A stretch of 64,000 bases of DNA from DATAEG01 sp963703085 (lineage in GTDB: Bacteria; Actinomycetota; Actinomycetes; Mycobacteriales; Jatrophihabitantaceae), in the NCBI GenBank assembly GCA_963703085.1, contig OY969789.1:1116001-1180000 (forward strand). The letters are read 5' to 3'. Below, piece after piece: positions 1 through 9,182 of the stretch (position 1 is its first letter; every line of letters starts with the position of its first letter). Made by a program: the position numbers and the translations under genes. The notes under the pieces are model-generated. The model was not told where the DNA came from, ran no database searches, and saw nothing but the letters and a program-made list of their open reading frames with translations.

Positions 1-411
1 AGCCAGCTCTCCGGCAAGTTTGGTCCGGCCGTACGCCGAGCGCGGACCGGTCGGATCGTCGACGTCATAGGGACGATCGGCGTCGCCGGAAAAGACGTAG
101 TCGGTCGATACGTGGATCAGCCGGCCGCCATGGCGAGCCAGCGCCGCGGCAAGCACGCCCGGTGCGGTCGCATTGACCGCGTAGGCCAGTTCCTCGTTCT
201 TCTCGGCGGGATCGACTGCGGTGTAGGCCGCCGCGTTGATCAGCACGTCGGGTCGGAACTCGGCGACCGCCGCGTCGACCGCGCTGGAATCGGTGATGTC
301 CAGCTCCGGCAGATCCACCGCGAGCACCTGCTCACCGTCGAGCTGCAACTGCAGATCCGTGCCGAGCTGGCCGCGGGAACCGGTGATCATCCAGCGCGTC
401 GGTCGGCTCAC
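1..411 (-). CDS. rmlD: dTDP-4-dehydrorhamnose reductase (3' part cut by window edge)
   Basis: Last enzyme of dTDP-L-rhamnose synthesis, which supplies rhamnose for cell-wall polysaccharide linkers in actinobacteria. The first 137 codons are visible. They show the N-terminal Rossmann motif TGSRGQLG, the STDYVFSG strand, and the SDR catalytic pair in YGRTK near residues 128-132. The start is GTG at 411, which overlaps the TGA of rmlB in a GTGA, so the two are translationally coupled with rmlB first. The gene continues left of position 1, so its C-terminus is not seen. Confidence 0.93.
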   Translation of the reverse strand, partial: MSRPTRWMITGSRGQLGTDLQLQLDGEQVLAVDLPELDITDSSAVDAAVAEFRPDVLINAAAYTAVDPAEKNEELAYAVNATAPGVLAAALARHGGRLIHVSTDYVFSGDADRPYDVDDPTGPRSAYGRTKLAGELA

Positions 412-1403
412 TGGCCGACCTCTGCGTAGCGCGCTTCGACGCCTTCCTTCGCGGTCTGCCACCACTGCCGATTCGCCGCGTACCAGCCGATGGTCTGCTC
501 GAGACCGGCCGGCAGATTCTGGTACCGCGGCGTCCAGCCGAGTTCGGTGCGCAGCTTGGTCGCATCGATCGCATAGCGCAGGTCGTGCCCGGCCCGGTCG
601 TTGACGTGCTCGTACCAGTCCCGCGGCTTGCCCATCAGCTCCAGGATCGTCTCGACGACGGTCGTGTTGTCCGCCTCGCCGTCGGCGCCGATCAGGTAGG
701 TCTCCCCGATCCGGCCGCGGTCGATGACCGTCCAGACCGCCGCGTTGTGGTCGTCCACGTGGATCCAGTCACGCACATTGTGGCCCTTGCCGTAGAGCCT
801 CGGCTTGCGATCGGTGAGCACGTTGGTGATCTGGCGTGGGATGAACTTCTCGATGTGCTGGTACGGACCGTAATTGTTCGAGCAGTTCGAAATCGTTGCC
901 TGCACGTCGAACGAGCGCACCCAGGCACGCACCAGCAGGTCGGAGCCCGCCTTCGTCGAGCTGTACGGGCTGGACGGGTTGTACGGCGTCTCCGGCGTGA
1001 ACTTGCGCGGATCATCGAGTTCGAGATCGCCGTAGACCTCGTCGGTCGATATGTGATGCAGCCGCGCGCCGTGCCGGCGCACCGCCTCCAAAATCGTGTA
1101 CGTGCCGATCAGATTCGTCTGAACGAACGGTGACGGGTCACGCAGCGAGTTGTCGTTGTGCGACTCGGCGGCGAAATGCACGACCACGTCGGTGCGTCCG
1201 ACAAGCTCGTCCACGATGCCGGCGTCGGACACGTCACCGCGCACGAAGTCGATCTTGTCGCGGACCGGGGCGAGGCTCGCTTCGGTTGCCGCATAGGTCA
1301 ATGCGTCCAGCACGGTGACCTGCACCTCCGGACGTTCCCGGACGGTCTGGTGCACGAAATTCGCGCCGATGAAACCGGCGCCGCCGGTGACGAGTATCCG
1401 CAT
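408..1403 (-). CDS. rmlB: dTDP-glucose 4,6-dehydratase
   Basis: Converts dTDP-glucose to dTDP-4-keto-6-deoxyglucose, the second step of the dTDP-L-rhamnose pathway, in the cytosol with bound NAD. The 331-residue product has the full family length. It shows the NAD-binding TGGAGFIG at 6-13, the HISTDEVYG block around 117-125 carrying the dehydratase Asp-Glu pair, and YSSTK with Tyr147 and Lys151. The ATG at 1403 is preceded by an AGGAGG at 1415-1420. It is the first gene of the rmlB-rmlD pair and is divergent from the LCP gene across 96 bp. Confidence 0.96.
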   Translation of the reverse strand: MRILVTGGAGFIGANFVHQTVRERPEVQVTVLDALTYAATEASLAPVRDKIDFVRGDVSDAGIVDELVGRTDVVVHFAAESHNDNSLRDPSPFVQTNLIGTYTILEAVRRHGARLHHISTDEVYGDLELDDPRKFTPETPYNPSSPYSSTKAGSDLLVRAWVRSFDVQATISNCSNNYGPYQHIEKFIPRQITNVLTDRKPRLYGKGHNVRDWIHVDDHNAAVWTVIDRGRIGETYLIGADGEADNTTVVETILELMGKPRDWYEHVNDRAGHDLRYAIDATKLRTELGWTPRYQNLPAGLEQTIGWYAANRQWWQTAKEGVEARYAEVGQ

Positions 1404-1499
1404 CGGGCGGCAGGCCTCCTAGAAGTCCACTGCCAACGACCGCTGACAGAACCGTAAGTATCCCAGAATGTCGAGAGGTTCATAGGTATCCTCGGCCCC

Positions 1500-3101
1500 G
1501 TGCCAGACGACCCCAATCGCCCGGGCCGCCCCTCGCCTCAGGGCGGCGGTGGCCCGTCCGATCCGCGTGCGCCGTTGCCGCCCGAGCTTGACCCGCGCGG
1601 TCGTCGGATCGCCCGGGCCGAAGCCCGCGAGCGGCAGAATGCCGGCGAACCACGGCGCGCGGCGGGTGCCGCCGTGCCGCCCCGGCGCAGAGCGCGCCGG
1701 CAACGCGGCGACGTCCTGGGTGGGGCATTGCTCGGTGTCCGGGTGATCGCGGCGCTGGTCTCCCTCGGCATCGTGGTCGGCGCGGGTTACGCGTGGGCGA
1801 GCTACCGGCAGTTCAACTCGACAGTGCACCGGGTAAACGCGATCAACAAGAACTCGGCACCGAAGAAGGACGTCGACGGCAAGGATCAGAACATCTTGCT
1901 GGTGGGTATCGACGACCGCGACTCGATCAGCGCCAAGGAGCGCAAGGAGATCGGCGTCCCCTCCGACGGCGGCAGCAACAACACCGACACGATGATGATT
2001 CTGCACGTGCCGGCCAACGGTAAGGCCGCGTCGGTGATCTCGTTCCCGCGGGACAGTTGGGTGACCATCGCCGACGGGTTCGGCAAGGCGAAGCTGAACT
2101 CCGCGTATGCCGACGGGGTGCAGAAGTACGGCAAGAGCAAGGGCTGGCAGGTGCTGGTTGACACGCTGCAGAAGCTCACCGGGTTGACGATCGATCACTT
2201 CGTCGCGGTGAACCTGCTCGGTTTCTACAACATCAGCAATGCCGTCGGCGGCGTGCAGGTCTGCCTCAAGCAGTCGTACACCAAGGAGGAGACCAACGCC
2301 GGAATGGCACTGCCGTCCGGGCACTTCACCATCTCCGGCAAGCGCGCCATTGCCTTTGTCCGGCAGCGGGACAATCTCCAGCGCGGTGACCTCGACCGGA
2401 TCGTGCGCCAGCAGTACTTCATGGCGGCGATGTTCCGTAAGATCGCCTCCGCGGGCACCTTGCTCAACCCGATCAAGACGCAGCGACTGATCAAGGCCGT
2501 GGCCAACTCCATGCAGCTCGACGAGAATTCGCCGGGACATCAGGGTCTCGACATCATCAAGCTCGGCCAGCAGATGAGTGACCTGACCGCCGGGAACCTG
2601 CGCTTCACCCAGATCCCCACCGTTGGCGGCTCGGTCGGCACCACGTCGGTGCAGAACATCACCACGGATGTGCCGACCTTCGTGCGGAAGTACTTCGGGG
2701 TGGAGAACACCACCTCCGCGCTGTCCAAGGCCAAGGTGGTGGCGCCGTCGACGGTGTCGGTGGACGTGCGCAACGGCTCCGGCCGGGGCCAGTGGGCATC
2801 CACCAACGCCGCGACCTTGAAGGGCGTCGGGTTCAAGACCAGCACCGGCGACCACGACGCCACCACCGCGACGGTGATCCAGTACCGCAGCGGCATGGAG
2901 TCGCAGGCCAAGACCCTCGCCCAGTACGTGCCGGGCGCAACCCTGGTGCTGTCCACGTCGGTCACCAAGGTGACGCTCGTGCTCGGCAGCGACGGCAAGC
3001 AGGCCCAGTCGACACCGACGAAGTCCGCCCCGAAGACCTCGGGTTCGGTGGGCAACAGCAAGGACAACCGCACCGCCGCACAGGCAGACTGCATCAACTG
3101 A
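1500..3101 (+). CDS. LytR-CpsA-Psr (LCP) family glycopolymer ligase with LytR_C domain
   Basis: LCP enzymes move undecaprenyl-phosphate-linked glycopolymers onto peptidoglycan outside the membrane; in mycobacteria the equivalent Lcp1/CpsA attaches arabinogalactan. The 533-residue product has a proline/arginine-rich cytosolic head, one membrane segment at about 78-100, then the LCP domain. That domain has GIDDR (136-140), NTDT (161-164), SFPRDS (181-186) and the Arg-rich RQRDNLQRGDLDRI helix. A LytR_C domain starts near 418. The GTG at 1500 has no Shine-Dalgarno, but a TAGGTAT lies about 12 bp upstream, so a leaderless message is possible. Its position next to rmlBD fits cell-wall rhamnose and arabinogalactan assembly, as at Rv3267. 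Confidence 0.9.
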   Translation: MPDDPNRPGRPSPQGGGGPSDPRAPLPPELDPRGRRIARAEARERQNAGEPRRAAGAAVPPRRRARRQRGDVLGGALLGVRVIAALVSLGIVVGAGYAWASYRQFNSTVHRVNAINKNSAPKKDVDGKDQNILLVGIDDRDSISAKERKEIGVPSDGGSNNTDTMMILHVPANGKAASVISFPRDSWVTIADGFGKAKLNSAYADGVQKYGKSKGWQVLVDTLQKLTGLTIDHFVAVNLLGFYNISNAVGGVQVCLKQSYTKEETNAGMALPSGHFTISGKRAIAFVRQRDNLQRGDLDRIVRQQYFMAAMFRKIASAGTLLNPIKTQRLIKAVANSMQLDENSPGHQGLDIIKLGQQMSDLTAGNLRFTQIPTVGGSVGTTSVQNITTDVPTFVRKYFGVENTTSALSKAKVVAPSTVSVDVRNGSGRGQWASTNAATLKGVGFKTSTGDHDATTATVIQYRSGMESQAKTLAQYVPGATLVLSTSVTKVTLVLGSDGKQAQSTPTKSAPKTSGSVGNSKDNRTAAQADCIN

Positions 3102-3102
3102 G

Positions 3103-3822
3103 GTGGCCGCGTCCTCTCCCGAGCGGCTGTTCGCCGAGCGGCTCGCCGGTGAGCGCGCCCAGCCGCTGATCACCTATTACGACCAGCGCTCCGGTGAGCG
3201 CGCGGAGCTGTCCGCCGCGTCGCTGGCCAACTGGGTGACGAAGACGTTCTTCCTGCTCACCGACGAGCTCGGTCTCGAGGTCGCCGACCAGGCAGCGGTG
3301 CGGCTACCGGTGCACTGGATGCGTTACGTCGTGTTGCTCGGCGCGTGGAGTGCCGGACTGACCGTCGTGGACGGTCCCCCGGCCACCGTTGGCTTCGGCC
3401 ACGATCCGGACGATCTACGGGCGCTCGCCGACGCGGTGCCGGATGTCTATGGACTGGCCCTCGCGCCGTGGGGACAGGGTTATCCGACCGGACCGCCGGA
3501 GGGCGCCGGGGACTTCGTCGCGGCGGTCCGCCCGCAATCCGACGTCTACTCCATGATCCGCTTCCCGGCCGCATCCGACGTGGCCGCGGTGCCGGGCAGC
3601 AGCCGGGCGGAATTCGCCGCCGCCGCCGAGCAGCGGGCCGGCGAGCTCGGCCTGCAAACCGGTGGCCGGTTGCTGATCCACGACAGCAGCCAGCATGCCG
3701 ACGACCTGCTCACCTGGACGGCGCCACTGGCGGCCGCCGGTTCGGTCGTGCTGATCTCAGGCGGGTCCGATGCCGACACCGCCCGGCTGGCCGACGTCGA
3801 GCGCGCCACCGTGGTGCTCTGA
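3103..3822 (+). CDS. TIGR03089-like protein of unknown function
   Basis: A 239-residue soluble protein starting with GTG one base after the LCP stop, so almost certainly co-translated with it. Its sequence and place match the actinobacterial family TIGR03089, represented next to the LCP gene in mycobacteria (Rv3268). The N-terminal part resembles the start of an acyl/AMP-ligase fold: a region with WVTKTFFLLTDELG and the stretch ending in LGAWSAGLTVVDGPP. The catalytic core of such enzymes is missing, so enzymatic activity is doubtful. Function is unknown; conserved linkage to LCP suggests an envelope role. Confidence 0.75.
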   Translation: MAASSPERLFAERLAGERAQPLITYYDQRSGERAELSAASLANWVTKTFFLLTDELGLEVADQAAVRLPVHWMRYVVLLGAWSAGLTVVDGPPATVGFGHDPDDLRALADAVPDVYGLALAPWGQGYPTGPPEGAGDFVAAVRPQSDVYSMIRFPAASDVAAVPGSSRAEFAAAAEQRAGELGLQTGGRLLIHDSSQHADDLLTWTAPLAAAGSVVLISGGSDADTARLADVERATVVL

Positions 3823-3853
3823 GCGGCGTTCGGGCGCACGTTAAAGTCCCACC

Positions 3854-4624
3854 ATGGACAAGACCGTGGCAACAGCGGCGGATGCGGTCGGCGATATCAA
3901 CGACGGCGCCAGCCTCGCGGTCGGTGGTTTCGGGTTGTGCGGCATTCCGTTCGTCCTCATCGACGCCCTGTTCGACCAGGGCAGTACCGACCTGCAGACG
4001 GTTTCCAACAACTGCGGGGTGGACGGGCTCGGGCTGGGCAAGCTGCTGGCCGCGCAACGCATCAGCCGCACCACCGGCTCCTACGTCGGCGAGAACAAGG
4101 AGTTCGCCCGGCAGTTCCTCAGCGGCGAGCTCGAGGTGGAGCTCTGCCCGCAGGGCACCCTGGCCGAGCGGTTGCGTGCCGGGGGTGCCGGCATCCCCGC
4201 GTTCTATACGCCGGCCGGCGTGGGCACGCAGGTAGCCGACGGCGGGTTGCCGCGGCGTTACGCGCCGGACGGCTCCGTGGCACTCGGATCACCGGCGAAG
4301 GAGATCCGCGTCTTCGACGACCGGCAGTACGTGCTGGAGGAGGCCATCCGAACGGACTTCGCCCTGGTCCGCGCCACCGTCGGGGATCGACACGGCAACC
4401 TCGTCTACGACGCGACCGCCGCCAACTTCAACCCACTCTGTGCGATGGCCGGACGGATCACCATCGCCGAGGTGGAGACGCTCGTCGAGCCCGGCGAGAT
4501 CCAGCCCGAACACGTGCACACTCCGGGCGTGTTCGTGCAGCGGGTGGTGGCGGTCGGAGCCGGCGGCAAGACCATCGAGAAGCGGACCGTTCGCGGGCCG
4601 GCCACCGGCGAGGAGGCACGCTGA
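3854..4624 (+). CDS. scoA: 3-oxoacid CoA-transferase subunit A
   Basis: Alpha subunit of a family I CoA-transferase (succinyl-CoA:3-ketoacid or acetate/butyrate type), which moves CoA between carboxylic acids in ketone-body or short-chain acid use. The 256-residue product carries the glycine-rich GGFGLCGIP at 24-32, the SNNCG motif and the ENKEFARQFL block typical of this subunit. Its stop overlaps the ATG of the beta subunit in ATGA, indicating a stoichiometric pair. The exact acid substrate cannot be read from sequence. Confidence 0.9.
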   Translation: MDKTVATAADAVGDINDGASLAVGGFGLCGIPFVLIDALFDQGSTDLQTVSNNCGVDGLGLGKLLAAQRISRTTGSYVGENKEFARQFLSGELEVELCPQGTLAERLRAGGAGIPAFYTPAGVGTQVADGGLPRRYAPDGSVALGSPAKEIRVFDDRQYVLEEAIRTDFALVRATVGDRHGNLVYDATAANFNPLCAMAGRITIAEVETLVEPGEIQPEHVHTPGVFVQRVVAVGAGGKTIEKRTVRGPATGEEAR

Positions 4625-5289
4625 TGACGCTGACCCGCAATCAGCTCGCCGCCCGGGTGGCCCAGGAGCTGCACGACGGCCAGTACGTCAACCTGGGAAT
4701 CGGCATGCCGACGTTGGTGCCCAACTACATCCCGGACGGCGTGCAGGTGGTGCTGCAGTCGGAGAACGGTGTGCTGGGCGTCGGACCGTATCCCACCGAG
4801 GACCAGGTCGACGCCGACCTGATCAACGCCGGCAAGGAGACCATCACCGTTCTGCCGGGCGCGGCATTCTTCGACTCGGCCACCTCCTTCGGGATGATTC
4901 GCGGCGGGCACATCGACGTGGCAGTGCTCGGCGCCATGCAGGTGTGCGCCAACGGCGACCTGGCCAACTGGATGATCCCCGGCAAGATGGTCAAGGGCAT
5001 GGGCGGCGCGATGGACCTCGTGCACGGCGCCAAGCACGTCATCGTGATGACCGAGCACACCGCGAAAGACGGCTCGCCGAAAATATTGGAACGGGCAACG
5101 CTGCCACTGACCGGCGCCGGCTGCGTGCACCGGATCATCACCGACATCGCTGTCCTGGACGTCACCGCGGACGGGCTGGTGCTGCGCGAGCTGGCACCCG
5201 GAGTCACCGTCGACGAGGTCCTCGCCGCGACCGCCGCACCGGTGCACGTCTCTGAACCCGTGCCGGTGATGACGCTGCCGGCCGGGTGA
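4624..5289 (+). CDS. scoB: 3-oxoacid CoA-transferase subunit B
   Basis: Beta subunit of the same CoA-transferase. The 221-residue product contains GIGMPTLVPNY and the SENGVLG motif, whose glutamate (Glu47) is the residue that forms the covalent CoA thioester in this family. It also carries the GGHIDVAVLGAMQV and GMGGAMDL blocks. It starts at ATG 4624 inside the ATGA overlap with the A subunit. The next gene starts by GTGA overlap at its stop, so the transferase is in one transcript with the downstream membrane protein. Confidence 0.92.
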   Translation: MTLTRNQLAARVAQELHDGQYVNLGIGMPTLVPNYIPDGVQVVLQSENGVLGVGPYPTEDQVDADLINAGKETITVLPGAAFFDSATSFGMIRGGHIDVAVLGAMQVCANGDLANWMIPGKMVKGMGGAMDLVHGAKHVIVMTEHTAKDGSPKILERATLPLTGAGCVHRIITDIAVLDVTADGLVLRELAPGVTVDEVLAATAAPVHVSEPVPVMTLPAG

Positions 5290-5783
5290 GCCGGCCGGGG
5301 AGTCAGCCGATCGATACGTCCGTAGTCCCGTCCGGTCGGCGCGTCGATCGTGCCGCGATCGGCTGCGCGGTGCTGGCCGGCGCGGCGCTGGTGGGCTGCG
5401 TGCTCGGCACGTTCCTGCCGTGGCTGCAGTCCGGCGAAAACCACCGCAACAGTTACTCCGCGGTCGGCGTGCTGGAACGGCTGCTCCACATCGACGGGCC
5501 GGTGCGTCTGGCCATCGACCTGTGGCCGTTCCTGGGCCTGTACTGCGCGGTCACCATCTCCCTGCTCGCGCTGCAGTGGTGGCGCAGCGCGGCCGTGGCC
5601 GGGGCGCTGTGCGGAGCGGTCTGCGTCGTGGTGTCGTGGCGGGCGTTGTCGGTACCCGGCCGGTTCGGCATCTCGGTCGTGCGCAGCGGGCCGATGGTTA
5701 CGCTGACCGCCGCGGGGGTAGCCCTAGCGGCGCTGTCCGCGTTACTTGTCATAGCCAGCGTCCACCGGAACCGGAGTCAATGA
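5286..5783 (+). CDS. small integral membrane protein, unknown function
   Basis: A 165-residue protein with four clear hydrophobic segments: around 22-42 (AAIGCAVLAGAALVGCVLG), 75-95, 100-118 and 133-158. No catalytic motif is visible. Similar four-helix proteins are common in actinobacteria as uncharacterised membrane proteins. It starts with GTG overlapping the scoB stop and ends overlapping the ATG of the next gene, which is also membrane anchored, so the two may work together. Confidence 0.75.
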   Translation: MSRPGSQPIDTSVVPSGRRVDRAAIGCAVLAGAALVGCVLGTFLPWLQSGENHRNSYSAVGVLERLLHIDGPVRLAIDLWPFLGLYCAVTISLLALQWWRSAAVAGALCGAVCVVVSWRALSVPGRFGISVVRSGPMVTLTAAGVALAALSALLVIASVHRNRSQ

Positions 5784-7375
5784 TGACCGACCCGTACCAG
5801 CCTCACGAGCAGCACGGCGGCGGGCAGCCGCCTGAGGACTGGTCGCAGCATCCTGCGGCACCGTCCGACCCGAACCAGGGCCAGTGGGCGAACAGTGGCT
5901 GGTCCGGCGCGCCGGAGCCGGCTGAACAGCAATGGCAGTCCGGCAGTTACCCCGGGCAACAGCCCGCGACCGGCCAACAGCCGTACAGCGCGCAGTACCC
6001 ATCGCCGGGCCAGTACCCGAGCGGGGCCGCCTATCCACAGCAGGGCCAGTACCAGCAACCGGCTCAGTACCAGCCCGGGCCGTACCAGCAGGGCCAGTAC
6101 CAGCCCGGCGGACCGGGTGGGCCGGGCGGTCCGGGCGGTGGCTGGACCGGTCAGCCGGCGCCGAAGAAGAGCCGCCGCACTGCGCTCATCGCCGGCGTCG
6201 CTGCCGTCGTGGTCGCCGGCGGCGCCGCAGCAACCTACGTCGCGCTCGGCGACAAGAGCTCCAGCGGCGCGTCGTCTCCGCACTCGGCGGTCAGCAAGCT
6301 GGTGAGCGACCTCGACAAGTCGGACCTGCTCGGCGTCCTTGATCACCTGCCGCCCGCTGAGCGGGACAGCATCGTCGACCCGATCACCGATCAGGTGAAG
6401 CAACTCAAGCGCCTCAAGGTCCTCAACTCCTCCGCCGACCCCAAGAACGTCTCCGGTCTGGACATCTCGGCCAGTGGACTGACGTACGCCAGCGGCGACG
6501 AGAAGATCAACGACCACCTGACCGTCGTCAAGGTGACCGCCGGGAAGATCACTGTGAACGTCGATCTCAGCAAGGTGCCGTACACCCAGGAGTTCTTGAA
6601 GATCGTGTTCAAGGGCCACAGCGCGCCGGCCGGCAGGCGCACCCGAACAATCGACATCGGCCAGGTGGTCCGCCAGGACGGCGCACCGATCCGGATCGCG
6701 ACGCAGGAAGTCAGCGGCAAGTGGTACCCGAGCCTGCTGTACACGATCGCCGACAACGCCGTGCACAGCAGCCAGGGCCGTAACCCCACCTCGGCGGACT
6801 ACATCCCGGCGGCCGGCGCGTCGTCAGCCGAGGACGCGGTGCGTGCGCTCATCGACGCAGTCGGCAAGCAGGATGCCACTGCGGCGATCAAGGTGCTGTC
6901 GCCGGATGAAATGGCCGCGGTGCACGACTACGGCGGCCTGATCGTCAAGAGCAGTGGATCGAGCGACCCGTCCAACACGTTCACCGTCAAGGCCGCGTCG
7001 TTCACCACGTCGAAGGTGAGTGGCGGCACCCTGGTCTCGGTCAAAAGCATCACGATCAGCGACTCCGACGGTGACTACAGCTTCTCGGTGGACGGCGATT
7101 GCGTCAGCTACTCCTCACCCGGTGAGTCCAACAAGAAGTTCTGCGCCCAGGATGCATTGGACGAGTTCGGCAAGCGCGGCCAGCTCACCGGCGAGCAGAA
7201 GGATGCGCTGCACCGGCTGTTCACCGCATTGCCGAAGATCGGGGTGGTGGCGACCCAGACCGACGGGAAGTGGTACGTCAGTCCGCTGCGCACCTACGGC
7301 GATCTGTTCCTCGACGTGCTGAGCAACCTGCAGGACAACGACGTCCTGACCCTGTTGTCGCTGCTAAACGACTGA
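5780..7375 (+). CDS. membrane-anchored extracytoplasmic protein with Pro/Gln/Tyr-rich cytosolic head
   Basis: A 531-residue protein starting at ATG 5780 (a second ATG follows at once). Residues 1-125 are low complexity, with repeated QYP and GQYQ motifs ending in a GGPGG run. A basic KKSRR leads into a single membrane helix at about 133-156. The remaining roughly 370 residues face outside and seem to hold two related alpha/beta lobes; each has a helix-rich start with a D-K/E-ALL type pattern, then beta strands. This layout is common in actinobacterial surface proteins. No enzyme signature was found. It ends only 6 bp from the convergent racemase gene. Confidence 0.7.
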   Translation: MMTDPYQPHEQHGGGQPPEDWSQHPAAPSDPNQGQWANSGWSGAPEPAEQQWQSGSYPGQQPATGQQPYSAQYPSPGQYPSGAAYPQQGQYQQPAQYQPGPYQQGQYQPGGPGGPGGPGGGWTGQPAPKKSRRTALIAGVAAVVVAGGAAATYVALGDKSSSGASSPHSAVSKLVSDLDKSDLLGVLDHLPPAERDSIVDPITDQVKQLKRLKVLNSSADPKNVSGLDISASGLTYASGDEKINDHLTVVKVTAGKITVNVDLSKVPYTQEFLKIVFKGHSAPAGRRTRTIDIGQVVRQDGAPIRIATQEVSGKWYPSLLYTIADNAVHSSQGRNPTSADYIPAAGASSAEDAVRALIDAVGKQDATAAIKVLSPDEMAAVHDYGGLIVKSSGSSDPSNTFTVKAASFTTSKVSGGTLVSVKSITISDSDGDYSFSVDGDCVSYSSPGESNKKFCAQDALDEFGKRGQLTGEQKDALHRLFTALPKIGVVATQTDGKWYVSPLRTYGDLFLDVLSNLQDNDVLTLLSLLND

Positions 7376-7381
7376 CCGGCC

Positions 7382-8569
7382 CTACCGTCGGCGCGGCTCT
7401 GCCTGTACCGCGACGCCGGCGGCAATCAGCTCCTCCACACCGGGCACGCCCCACTCGGTCAGCGCCTCACGGGTGTGCTGGCCAGGCACCGCCGGCGGGC
7501 TCTGCACAGCGCTGGGAGTCCGGCTGAAGCGCGGTGCCGGCGCCGGTTGGCGCACTCCGGCAACATCGACGAACGTGCCACGCGCGGCGAGCTGCGGATG
7601 CTGTGGCGCCTCGGCGAAGGAGAGCACCGGGGCGACGCAGGCATCCGTGTCCGCGAAGGCGGTTTCCCACTCCGCCCGGGTCCGGCTGGCGAACACGGCC
7701 GCGATCTGTTGCCGCAGTTGTGGCCACGTGCTCGGGTCGCCAGGTCGGGCCGTCTCGGGATCAAGTCCGAGCACTCCGATGAACTCGGCGTAGAACTTCG
7801 CCTCCAGCGGCCCGGCGGCGAGCCATCCACCGTCCGAGCTCTGGTAGATGTCGTAGGCCGGGTAGCCGGTGTCCAGCAGGTTGACCCCGCGCTCGTCGCG
7901 CCAGACGCCGGCGCCCAGCAGACCGTGCACCATCGTGGCCAACGAAGCGGCGCCGTCGACGATGGCCGCATCGACCACCTGCCCGCGGCCGGACGCACGC
8001 GCCTCGAGCAGGGCGGCCAGCACCCCCATCACCAGATACGTCCCGCCGCCACCGAAATCGCCCACCAGGTTCAGCGGCACCTGCGGTGGCCCATCGGCCC
8101 GGCCGATCGCGTGCAACGCACCGGTGACCGCGACGTAGCCGATGTCATGACCGGCCCGGGCGGCCCAGGGCCCGTCCTGGCCCCAGCCGGTCATCCGGCC
8201 GTACACCAGCGCAGGATTGCGCGCCCAGCACGCGTCCGGTCCGACGCCGAGCCGTTCGGTGACCCCGGGCCGGAAGCCCTCGATCAACACCTCGGCGCGC
8301 TCGGCCAGGGCGAGCGTGGCCTCGATTCCGGCCGATTGCTGCAGGTCGAGCGCGACGCTGCGGCGGGAGCGGTTGAGCAGGTCGTACTCCGGCGCGGCCG
8401 GGGTGAATCGTCCCTCTGTCGGTGGCCGCTCGATGCGCAACACGTCGGCACCCATGTCGGCGAGCAGCATGGCCGCGAAGGGCGCCGGACCCAGGCCGGC
8501 CAGCTCGACGACGCGCACGCCGCGCAACGGACCCGATCGGGCAGCTTGCGGCGACGTCACGGTGCTCAA
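7382..8569 (-). CDS. CaiB/BaiF family III CoA-transferase, alpha-methylacyl-CoA racemase type
   Basis: Family III enzyme of 395 residues. The catalytic residues of mycobacterial MCR (His126, Asp156, Glu241) are matched with the same spacing here: His141 in GHDIGY, Asp171 in GDFGGG, and Glu256 in PLEAKFY. That favours epimerisation of 2-methylacyl-CoA (branched fatty acid or sterol side-chain breakdown) over CoA transfer. The longest start is a TTG at 8569; a GTG at 8560 is equally possible, and neither has a strong ribosome site. Confidence 0.85.
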   Translation of the reverse strand: MSTVTSPQAARSGPLRGVRVVELAGLGPAPFAAMLLADMGADVLRIERPPTEGRFTPAAPEYDLLNRSRRSVALDLQQSAGIEATLALAERAEVLIEGFRPGVTERLGVGPDACWARNPALVYGRMTGWGQDGPWAARAGHDIGYVAVTGALHAIGRADGPPQVPLNLVGDFGGGGTYLVMGVLAALLEARASGRGQVVDAAIVDGAASLATMVHGLLGAGVWRDERGVNLLDTGYPAYDIYQSSDGGWLAAGPLEAKFYAEFIGVLGLDPETARPGDPSTWPQLRQQIAAVFASRTRAEWETAFADTDACVAPVLSFAEAPQHPQLAARGTFVDVAGVRQPAPAPRFSRTPSAVQSPPAVPGQHTREALTEWGVPGVEELIAAGVAVQAEPRRR

Positions 8570-8720
8570 GATGGCACAGCCCCCGGTCCGCCGGTGAACC
8601 GGGATGGCTCGGGTTACGTGGTCTGAGCGTCAGGGTCGTAGTACCAACGTCCGATGGCGGCTGCAACCGGGCAGCACCGAGGGTGAACTCGTCAGATCAC
8701 CTTCTCGAGAGGAGAGCGTC

Positions 8721-9182
8721 ATGCGACGCCTCATCATCATCGCCGCCACAGCTGCCGCTACCGCGATTCCCGCTGTCATCGGGTTGACCGGAAATCCCGC
8801 GCTGAGCCATCGGGTCCCGGTTCAGGCTCCGAGCCAGACCATCGCGGTGCAGCAGGCCACCGAGCACCCGGGCCCGTCGACGTCGCGCTCCAGCAGCACG
8901 CACAGTGAGCCGGGCGACGACCGCGGCCGCAACCACAGTGAGCCGGGCGACGACCGTGGTCGCTCGAGCACCCACAGCGAGCCCGGCGACGACAAGGGCG
9001 GCTCGAGCACCCACAGCGAGCCCGGCGACGACAAGGGCGGCTCGAGCACCCACAGCGAGCCCGGCGACGACAAGGGCGGCTCGAGCACCCACAGCGAGCC
9101 CGGCGACGACCGCGGTGGCTCCACCACCCACAGCGGCGGCCACGGCGGACACGGTGGGGATGACGGCCCTGGCCAGCACTGA
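8721..9182 (+). CDS. small secreted protein with tandem HSEPGDD repeats
   Basis: A 153-residue protein. The N-terminus (MRRLIIIAATAAATAIPAVIG) is a signal peptide. After a short linker, residues 58-140 are six copies of a 13-residue unit SSTHSEPGDDKGG (the second copy is 11 residues), ending in a His/Gly/Asp-rich tail. The mature protein is extremely hydrophilic, with no hydrophobic core, so it is likely disordered and may bind metal ions or cell-wall polymers. A GAGAGGAGAG ribosome site precedes ATG 8721. Its last 23 bp overlap the sensor kinase, linking the two in translation. It is not a known family to me. Confidence 0.8.
   Translation: MRRLIIIAATAAATAIPAVIGLTGNPALSHRVPVQAPSQTIAVQQATEHPGPSTSRSSSTHSEPGDDRGRNHSEPGDDRGRSSTHSEPGDDKGGSSTHSEPGDDKGGSSTHSEPGDDKGGSSTHSEPGDDRGGSTTHSGGHGGHGGDDGPGQH
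8892..9140 (+). repeat. 39-bp coding tandem repeats in the secreted protein
   Basis: Units at 8892-8930, 8931-8963 (33 bp, shortened), 8964-9002, 9003-9041, 9042-9080 and 9081-9119, then a decayed end unit to 9140. The third to fifth units are nearly identical at DNA level, including synonymous positions, which points to recent expansion by slippage or unequal recombination. Confidence 0.95.

Noticed and set aside
1419..3173. A 584-codon open frame antisense to the LCP gene
   Set aside because: It is a mirror of the GC-rich codon pattern; the product is low complexity with no domain, while the opposite strand has a full LCP protein.
8892..9140. Direct repeats as a possible CRISPR array
   Set aside because: The units are contiguous with no spacers and encode a regular peptide in frame; no cas gene is near. 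The same holds for the 18-bp repeats at 28096-28185.
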